Part shown: in pieces, positions 31,990 to 37,146 of the stretch | Numbering within the stretch: position 1 is the first letter of the stretch | Layout of the letters: each line of letters starts with the position of its first letter | Source of the DNA: Halanaerobiales bacterium | GTDB lineage: Bacteria > Bacillota > Halanaerobiia > Halanaerobiales > DTU029 | DNA length: 37,146 bases | Reading direction: 5' to 3' | Assembly: GCA_025451675.1 (NCBI GenBank) | Contig: JANWJZ010000039.1 | Location: 1 to 37,146 of the forward strand | Program-made: the position numbers and the translations under genes | Notes under the pieces: model-generated | Databases searched by the model: none | What the model saw: only the letters and a program-made list of their open reading frames with translations | What the model was told of the DNA's origin: nothing

Positions 31990-33749
31990 CCTATTTCACT
32001 TCCTTCAGGTCTGGAGATGAGTCCGGGCTTTATCTGGGCCTTAACTTCCATGATTTTGCCTAAAGTACTGAACCCCCTGATGACATTGAAACTCTCCCGC
32101 TCAGTTATCTCTACAGCTGCTGCCTCATCTTCCGCCCTCTTTCTGGTCCAGGTAATGGCCAGCTCTTCTACATCTTCCAGCTCATACCTTTCACCTGGTT
32201 TTAATTTCCGGTGTACCCCTGCCTCCACAATATTCAGGTATGAGGCAGCAGTATCCACCCTGACCGTTGTTTGCAGTGTCGGCCTGGCCAGGGCTGCACC
32301 GACGGCATTGGCCACCTTAGCATAAGGGACCAATTCCTCCCTGTAGCCCAGTTTCTCTGCCAGTAAAGGAGATAGGCCCTTTGCCGGCCCGCCCATGGCC
32401 AATAAAACCTTGGGGTTTATCTCAATACCAGCCAGCAATTCGGAAATGGTATAGACCGGCTTATTCTCCAGCCTGGCCAGAATTTCCCGGATTGTTCCCA
32501 CGATACTGTCCAGCATAAGATCGATTATATTACGGGCAAATCCGGTTAAGTTGAATTCCCCATCCTGCCAGAAACTGCCGTACCCAACTGGATCCAGTTC
32601 TCCTGCCAATTGAGCCAGCGCGCCCCTGGCTGCCTGCAGATCAGCACTTGCCTCATAAGCCGGATCCTCCTGCAGGTAACCCAGTACCAGCAGGGCATCG
32701 GTAGGCGTAGGGGAAGGCCCGCCAAATGCAGCAGCCGGCCCGTCTCTCTCCGGGCCAATCTTTATCCTGCCTTCCACAACAGAAATCCTGCTGTCCCCTC
32801 CCAGGGGCAGGGAAAGGGAATAGAGTCCCCGGATCAGGCTAGGTAAACCATTTATCTCAATACCTTCAGGCATGAAAACTGGCTCACCATTTATAAAAAG
32901 GCCGATATCAGTGGTTGTCCCTCCAATATCCAGGGCAATGGCCGTCTCTTTAGTTAAATGCACCCTGCTCATGGCCATGGTCCCCATTATGCTGGCCGCT
33001 GGCCCTGAATTTACCGTCTCGATAGGTGCCATCATCACCCTGTCCAGGGATACTGTACCCCCATCACATTTCAGGATATAAACCTCTGTATCCAGATTCC
33101 GCTCCGCCAGGGCCTTTTTTACCGCACTGACAAAATCCCTGTAGACAGCCATAATGGCAGTATTAAAGTAAGCAGTAAAAACCCTCCTGGGGAAACTCAG
33201 CCGGCCGGAAAGCTGGTGGCCGACAGTAATATTCTCAAAGGGGTAACCCTTCTCCCTGATAAACTCCAGGATCTCCTCTTCCAGTCCGGGATTACGGGTG
33301 GAGAACTTGCTGACAATGGCCAGGTTTCTTATATCCCTTTCCCTCATTTTATCCAGTCCCTGGAGCAACTCTTCCCTGTCCAGCCCTTTAACCTCTTTCC
33401 CCCGGTGGTTTATATAACCGGAAAGGAGGAGATTCTCTTCACCAATGAGTAGGTGTTCTGGATTCAGGCCCGGGCCGGGAATCAAAATAAGTCCTACCGG
33501 ATCGTACTTTTCTTCCACAATTACGTTGGCAGCAAGGGTAGTACTCAGTACTATCCTCCTGATTTCCGTTTTTCCGGCCGCTATAAGCAAAACGTCAAGG
33601 GCCTCCAGGATAGAACTCATCAAGTTATCCTTTTTTGTCCTGACCTTGCTGGTGGCGATGATTTCATGTCTTACACCTGCAGGGCTTTTCTCACCCGCCA
33701 GGAGAACCCCGTCAGTATGGGTCCCGCCAACATCAATACCGATAATCAT
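31986..33749 (-). CDS. Hydantoinase/oxoprolinase family protein
   Basis: ATP-dependent ring-opening enzyme family (hydantoinase A, 5-oxoprolinase, acetone carboxylase beta type), 587 residues. The N-terminal ATP-binding segment is IIGIDVGGTHTDGVLL. A second such motif lies in TAIALDIGGTTTDIGLFINGEPV, and the LLAMGGPAKGLSPLLAEKLG segment and VAINAVGAALARPTL-like text complete the fold. There is no hydantoinase B partner, so it is a stand-alone HyuA-type protein, shorter than full oxoprolinase. It follows the NAPRT gene by 46 nt (CAGGAGG before the ATG) and overlaps the deacetylase gene by 4 nt. Substrate is not identifiable. Confidence 0.87.
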   Translation of the reverse strand: MIIGIDVGGTHTDGVLLAGEKSPAGVRHEIIATSKVRTKKDNLMSSILEALDVLLIAAGKTEIRRIVLSTTLAANVIVEEKYDPVGLILIPGPGLNPEHLLIGEENLLLSGYINHRGKEVKGLDREELLQGLDKMRERDIRNLAIVSKFSTRNPGLEEEILEFIREKGYPFENITVGHQLSGRLSFPRRVFTAYFNTAIMAVYRDFVSAVKKALAERNLDTEVYILKCDGGTVSLDRVMMAPIETVNSGPAASIMGTMAMSRVHLTKETAIALDIGGTTTDIGLFINGEPVFMPEGIEINGLPSLIRGLYSLSLPLGGDSRISVVEGRIKIGPERDGPAAAFGGPSPTPTDALLVLGYLQEDPAYEASADLQAARGALAQLAGELDPVGYGSFWQDGEFNLTGFARNIIDLMLDSIVGTIREILARLENKPVYTISELLAGIEINPKVLLAMGGPAKGLSPLLAEKLGYREELVPYAKVANAVGAALARPTLQTTVRVDTAASYLNIVEAGVHRKLKPGERYELEDVEELAITWTRKRAEDEAAAVEITERESFNVIRGFSTLGKIMEVKAQIKPGLISRPEGSEIG

Positions 33750-33795
33750 TAATGGTCCCTCCTGTTTATACCAGGCTTTGCCCGGGCAAAAAAGA

Positions 33796-35271
33796 TTATA
33801 TATTATTGTTATTATTATTATTTAAATCCTCAATAGCAGAATGTTCCTTCAATAATCTCTGCTTAATTTTCCAGAGGGGTTTAGACAGGTCTACCCAGTA
33901 TTCATGGGGATTTTGAAAACGCAGTACTTCCTCCCATAAGCTATCAATCTCTTCCTGGCAATATCTCCTGATCTCTTTGAGAGAAGGACTCTTATAGACA
34001 GGAACACCTTTATCAAAGATCTTTTCCATCAACATCCTGGCCCTGAAATTTCTGACCTTCTTTTGTTTCCATGTATGTTCAGGGTCAAAAAGCAGGTATG
34101 GTTCGTTTTCATCTATGATCTCTTCATGGGTAGTCAGAACATCGGCAATAGCCTTGCCAGTCTTCTTATCATAGAGGCGCCAGGGCCTCTTGAAACCAGG
34201 ATTTGTGATTTTATTTACATTTTCACTAATTTTAATTTTTGGTATAATCTTTCCATCTTCTTCTACAGCAACCAGTTTATAAACACCGTTAAAAACTGGC
34301 TCAGATTTGGAGGTAATCAGGCGCTCTCCCACTCCGAAAGAATCCACCTGAGCCCCCTGCTCAAGGATATCCTTTATTACATATTCATCCAGGGAACCGG
34401 AAAGGACAATGGGACAATCTTCCAGGCCAGCTTCATCCAGCATCTCTCTGGCCCGTTTTGACAAATAAGTAAGATCTCCACTATCTATCCTGATTCCACC
34501 GGGACGGTATCCTCTGGGGATTACTTCCTCCTTAAATACCTTTATGGCATTGGGTATACCGGATTTTAAGACATTATAGGTATCCACCAGGAGGACACAA
34601 TTATCAGGATAAACCCTGGCATAGGCCCGGAAAGCCTCCTCCTCAGTGGGAAACATCTGTACCCAGCTATGAGCCATTGTCCCAAGGGCAGGAATACCAA
34701 ATTCCCTTTCAGTAATGGTACAGGAAGTTCCAGCAACCCCACCTATATAGGCAGCCCTGGCACCCAGTATGGCTCCATTATAACCCTGGGCCCGCCTGGC
34801 GCCAAACTCCATGACAGCTCGTCCTTGAGCAGCCCGGACAATCCTGTTGGCTTTGGTAGCTATCAGGCACTGATGATTAATGGTCAAGAGAACCATTGTC
34901 TCTATAAACTGGGCCTGCATTACAGGGCCCCTTACTGTTACTATCGGTTCATGGGGAAATACTGGGGTTCCCTCTGGAATAGCCCAGACATCACAGGTAA
35001 ACTTAAAGTTCTTTAGATAATCCAGAAACTTCTCACTGAAGATTCCCTTACTCCGTAAATACTCGATATCTTCCTCCTCAAACTTTAAATTCTTCAAATA
35101 CTGGATTAATTGCTCCACTCCAGCCATTATGGCAAAGGCTCCTCCATCAGGAACATTTCTGAAAAACATATCAAAATAAGCAATTTTATCTCCTATACCA
35201 TTTTCCAGGTAGCCATTAGCCATGGTTAATTCATAAAAGTCTGTGAGCATTGTTAGATTAATTTTTTCCAT
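33796..35271 (-). CDS. pncB: Nicotinate phosphoribosyltransferase
   Basis: NAD salvage enzyme joining nicotinate and PRPP to nicotinate mononucleotide with ATP-linked His phosphorylation. About 491 residues. Motifs: LLTDFYELTMANGYLENG-like opening (MLTDFYELTMANGYL), FGARRAQGYNGAILGARAAYIGG, the phosphorylated His in ALGTMAHSWVQMFP, LLVDTYNVLKSGIPNAI, and IDSGDLTYLSK. The ATG at 35269-35271 has GGAGG 8 nt upstream; a longer frame (14 codons) has none. The protein ends in seven Asn and Ile, encoded by an AAT trinucleotide tract. First gene of the operon with the hydantoinase and deacetylase genes. Confidence 0.95.
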   Translation of the reverse strand: MEKINLTMLTDFYELTMANGYLENGIGDKIAYFDMFFRNVPDGGAFAIMAGVEQLIQYLKNLKFEEEDIEYLRSKGIFSEKFLDYLKNFKFTCDVWAIPEGTPVFPHEPIVTVRGPVMQAQFIETMVLLTINHQCLIATKANRIVRAAQGRAVMEFGARRAQGYNGAILGARAAYIGGVAGTSCTITEREFGIPALGTMAHSWVQMFPTEEEAFRAYARVYPDNCVLLVDTYNVLKSGIPNAIKVFKEEVIPRGYRPGGIRIDSGDLTYLSKRAREMLDEAGLEDCPIVLSGSLDEYVIKDILEQGAQVDSFGVGERLITSKSEPVFNGVYKLVAVEEDGKIIPKIKISENVNKITNPGFKRPWRLYDKKTGKAIADVLTTHEEIIDENEPYLLFDPEHTWKQKKVRNFRARMLMEKIFDKGVPVYKSPSLKEIRRYCQEEIDSLWEEVLRFQNPHEYWVDLSKPLWKIKQRLLKEHSAIEDLNNNNNNNI

Positions 35272-35331
35272 CTTGCAAACCTCCAACTGCCTTTCTTTAA
35301 TATATTTTTGCATAATTAACCTTTTCTATAT

Positions 35332-35359
35332 TCTATATCATCCAGCACATTAAAAGCAA
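35332..35359 (-). promoter_or_regulatory. Candidate promoter of the pncB operon
   Basis: TTGCTT (minus strand, 35354-35359), 16 nt spacer, then TATAGA (35332-35337), about 60 nt before the chosen pncB start. Confidence 0.45.
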
Positions 35360-35434
35360 GTAGAGGATATTATATTAATAAAATAGACCACTATTGTTGT
35401 TGGAAATTATTTTGAAATATTTTTCAATAATTTA

Positions 35435-35463
35435 TTGTAACTTTCTGATTTCTATTATATAAT
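35435..35463 (+). promoter_or_regulatory. Promoter of the small membrane protein gene
   Basis: TTGTAA (35435-35440), 17 nt spacer, TATAAT (35458-35463), 37 nt before the ATG. Good match to the housekeeping consensus. Confidence 0.65.
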
Positions 35464-35500
35464 ATATACTAATGGATTGTAAGGAGGAAAAGTTAAGTAA

Positions 35501-35740
35501 ATGAAAGCTATTTATTCTCTCCTGCATGTAATAAGTAAATATTCAATATATGCAGGTATTTTCTCTATATTATTTCTCCTGCAAAAATACACAATCGGAC
35601 TTATACCTGTTTTCAGGGATCTGACCATATTCAATAAACTATATCTGCATGAAATAATATTTATAATTACTTCCCTGATAATAACAGTAAGATATTTTAA
35701 AGCCTCATCACCTTATGAAAAAAAATTAGAGAAGTGCTAA
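35501..35740 (+). CDS. Small two-helix membrane protein, unknown function
   Basis: A 79-residue hydrophobic protein with two likely membrane helices, one at about residues 15-38 (YSIYAGIFSILFLLQKYTIGLIP) and one at about 49-64 (LHEIIFIITSLIITVRYF), then a short charged tail. A promoter lies just upstream, and an AGGAGG ribosome site is 13 nt before the ATG, farther than usual; an in-frame stop directly precedes the ATG, so no earlier start is possible. The stop overlaps the stop of the convergent gene and sits in a terminator hairpin. No family recognised. Confidence 0.6.
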   Translation: MKAIYSLLHVISKYSIYAGIFSILFLLQKYTIGLIPVFRDLTIFNKLYLHEIIFIITSLIITVRYFKASSPYEKKLEKC

Positions 35741-35759
35741 TCCAGCACTTCCTTTTTTT
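35731..35759. terminator. Bidirectional terminator carrying both convergent stop codons
   Basis: Perfect 8-bp stem GAAGTGCT (35731-35738) with AGCACTTC (35744-35751), 5-nt loop, followed by CTTTTTTTC on the plus strand and by a run ending in A-rich sequence on the other. The TAA of the small membrane protein gene (35738-35740) and the TAG of the minus-strand gene (35737-35739) fall at the top of this hairpin. Confidence 0.85.
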
Positions 35760-36762
35760 CTTCATTATCAATTTCAGGTCTTTTAATCCTCCTTATCCTG
35801 GGCAATTCTACCTTCAATTCTTTAAGCAAATAACTCATCTGCTCCTTCCATTTATCCTCTTTATCATTCTTTAATAGTTCAATTATCTTTTTAGCAGCAC
35901 CTATCAGTCCACCAGTTTTAAACTGAAATAAATGTATAAAATTAATCTCACCACCAAAAATCCCAATTAAAATAACTGTAACCCAGACCAGGGTCTCAAT
36001 TGCCCCCGACAATTCTATCGGCCCGCTGGACTGGACATTTATTTTTACATTAATCTCTTTTTTATTTAAATTAAATTCTTCATCTGATAATTCGTTAATT
36101 TTGTCCACCATAGACACTATATTATATATTAATGAACTTAATTCCAGGGCAGGAATATTATAATCCTTATTAACCTGAAAAACTGAATAGGCTTTATCAC
36201 CCTTAATATAAAAACTATACAAAGTCCTATCAATAAAAGATGCATAATCATTTATATTACTTACCAACTGTTCAATATTTAATAAACTATGTAAATAGAC
36301 ATCGAGCTCCTCTCTTTTTATGTACTTATACCATTTAACTCTCCTCCTCTTTATATAGGGGCATCTCTTTTCTCTTGCCCATTCCATTGACTGCACTTTA
36401 TTTAATAGATACATCTCATCATCCAACAATTCACCTATAACTATATAGGCAGAATTCAGGCTTGGTAATAATACGATATCTCCTTTTTTCATATGGTGCA
36501 CAAATTCTACCAATTGATTTACTATTAAATCAGGATTAGCATACTCTGGATAGTACTCCCTGATAGCCTGCTTCATTTCTAAATATTGGTCCTGGCAAAT
36601 TTTATTCAAGGGAATAGCATCAAAGCCAATCGCTATAAAATTATCAAAATAGAAATCCTGAAAATACTCCCCTTCATTTGTCCGGACTAACCAGTAATTC
36701 CTGTCTTCATCGACAATTGGTATTTTAAGCGTTTTTAGTAGTAATTTTACTTCTTTATTCAT
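35737..36762 (-). CDS. PUA/EVE-like domain protein with C-terminal membrane segment, unknown function
   Basis: About 341 residues. The N-terminal 150 read like the PUA-like fold seen in EVE-domain and restriction-linked proteins: YWLVRTNEGEYFQDFYFDNFIAIGFDAIPL, then MKKGDIVLLPSLNSAYIVIGELLDD, then CPYIKRRRVKWYKYIKREELDVYLHSLL. After a helical middle part comes a hydrophobic stretch at about 275-300 (GAIETLVWVTVILIGIFGGEINFIHLF) and a basic tail. Such a reader-plus-membrane layout resembles some stand-alone defence genes, but no effector motif is visible. GGGAGAAGG precedes the ATG at 36760-36762; the frame extends 30 nt further without a ribosome site. The coding strand is AT-rich relative to neighbours. 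Confidence 0.6.
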   Translation of the reverse strand: MNKEVKLLLKTLKIPIVDEDRNYWLVRTNEGEYFQDFYFDNFIAIGFDAIPLNKICQDQYLEMKQAIREYYPEYANPDLIVNQLVEFVHHMKKGDIVLLPSLNSAYIVIGELLDDEMYLLNKVQSMEWAREKRCPYIKRRRVKWYKYIKREELDVYLHSLLNIEQLVSNINDYASFIDRTLYSFYIKGDKAYSVFQVNKDYNIPALELSSLIYNIVSMVDKINELSDEEFNLNKKEINVKINVQSSGPIELSGAIETLVWVTVILIGIFGGEINFIHLFQFKTGGLIGAAKKIIELLKNDKEDKWKEQMSYLLKELKVELPRIRRIKRPEIDNEEKKEVLD

Positions 36763-36928
36763 AAACCTTCTCCCTTCATATATAATAATCATGTTTGTAT
36801 ATTAAAAGTTCTTTGTATCATTAACATTTCCTTCTTTTATTTCTAATTTTATCCTGTATTTATAAGAATTTTATATATCCCTGTAGTTATGAGCAAAAGA
36901 AATTTGCCGCAAGAATAAACATAGAAAA

Positions 36929-36985
36929 ATAAAAAAGCAATGCTTTAGCCTTTAAAGCTAAAACATTGCTTATTTTAAAAGTATT
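36929..36985 (-). terminator. Terminator between the last two genes
   Basis: Stem 36935-36949 with 36957-36971 (15 bp, one mismatch), loop CTTTAAA, with A/T tracts on both sides (TTTTTTATTTTTC on the minus strand). It closes the gene whose tail enters the window at 37146. Confidence 0.8.
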
Positions 36986-37037
36986 TTATCCGTCTCTTTT
37001 ATCTATATGTAACTGGAAAATTGCCACCTGGTTAACT

Positions 37038-37146
37038 CTATTTTTCATTTTCAATCTTCTTTATAGCCTCTTTTAGCGCAGTACCCATTATCTCGGCAAA
37101 TTCTTCAGCAGTGTTATATTCCTTGTCCGTAATCACTCTAAAATAA
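37038..37146 (-). CDS. C-terminal tail of an unidentified protein
   Basis: A minus-strand frame enters from the window edge and ends with TAG at 37038-37040. The visible 35 residues (YFRVITDKEYNTAEEF, then AEIMGTALKEAIKKIENEK) are amphipathic helix-like and rich in Glu and Lys. Too short to assign a family. There is no internal start with a ribosome site, so it is the end of a gene beyond the window; a terminator follows. Confidence 0.5.
   Translation of the reverse strand, partial: YFRVITDKEYNTAEEFAEIMGTALKEAIKKIENEK

Noticed and set aside
1-37146. tRNA, rRNA, transposase, integrase, attachment sites or replication origin
   Set aside because: No clover-leaf, rRNA block, transposase frame or DnaA-box cluster was seen on either strand.

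Overview
The window is a compact, low-to-mid GC chromosomal segment from an anaerobic Firmicutes-type bacterium. Indications are strong AGGAGG-type ribosome binding sites, frequent GTG/TTG starts, a sufCBDS operon, [FeFe]-hydrogenase maturation genes led by a TM1266-type regulator, a DUF1657 protein and two-cache chemoreceptors. A halophilic or thermophilic fermenter of the Halanaerobiales kind would fit, but that placement is inference. I see no rRNA, tRNA, CRISPR array, prophage or insertion sequence.

Layout. 1-4.4 kb: the Fe-S assembly operon sufC-sufB-sufD-sufS on the minus strand, with sufS cut off by the window edge. 4.5-10.4 kb: two paralogous chemoreceptors flanking a MATE exporter. 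10.6-12.6 kb: a DUF2007-type small protein, an ECF-transporter S component with a foldable mRNA leader, a DUF1657 protein and TrmO. 12.8-18.6 kb (plus strand): glutamate-type dehydrogenase behind a perfect consensus promoter, then an attenuator-like leader and the hydrogenase maturation operon TM1266-like, hydE, hydG, hydF. 18.6-21.6 kb: a HEPN-like/CBS protein and a udp-like/mgtC/deoD operon. 21.7-23.1 kb: a membrane histidine kinase. 23.3-26.5 kb: the copper operon csoR-copA-copZ with a visible CsoR-type operator. 26.7-27.3 kb: a YesL/DUF624 membrane protein. 27.5-30.4 kb: a tightly packed three-gene cassette of a cytoplasmic solute-binding-like protein with a DUF1858-like head, a Cys-rich HypB/UreG-like GTPase, and an ABC ATPase with its own DUF1858-like head and no permease. 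30.6-35.3 kb: nicotinate phosphoribosyltransferase, hydantoinase/oxoprolinase and a histone-deacetylase-like amidohydrolase with a C-terminal zinc ribbon. 35.5-37.1 kb: a small membrane protein, a PUA-like/membrane protein of possible defence type and the tail of a further gene.

Themes. Much of the region concerns metal cofactors: SUF for Fe-S clusters, HydEFG for the H-cluster, copper efflux, and probably the GTPase/ABC/SBP-like cassette, which looks like an intracellular metallocofactor or metal-handling machine rather than a transporter. The strongest leads are that cassette, the mutually exclusive terminator/antiterminator in front of the hydrogenase maturation operon, a rearranged auxiliary-cluster cysteine motif in HydG, and the structured leader of the ECF gene. 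Product calls rest on reading translated motifs; no database search was run.
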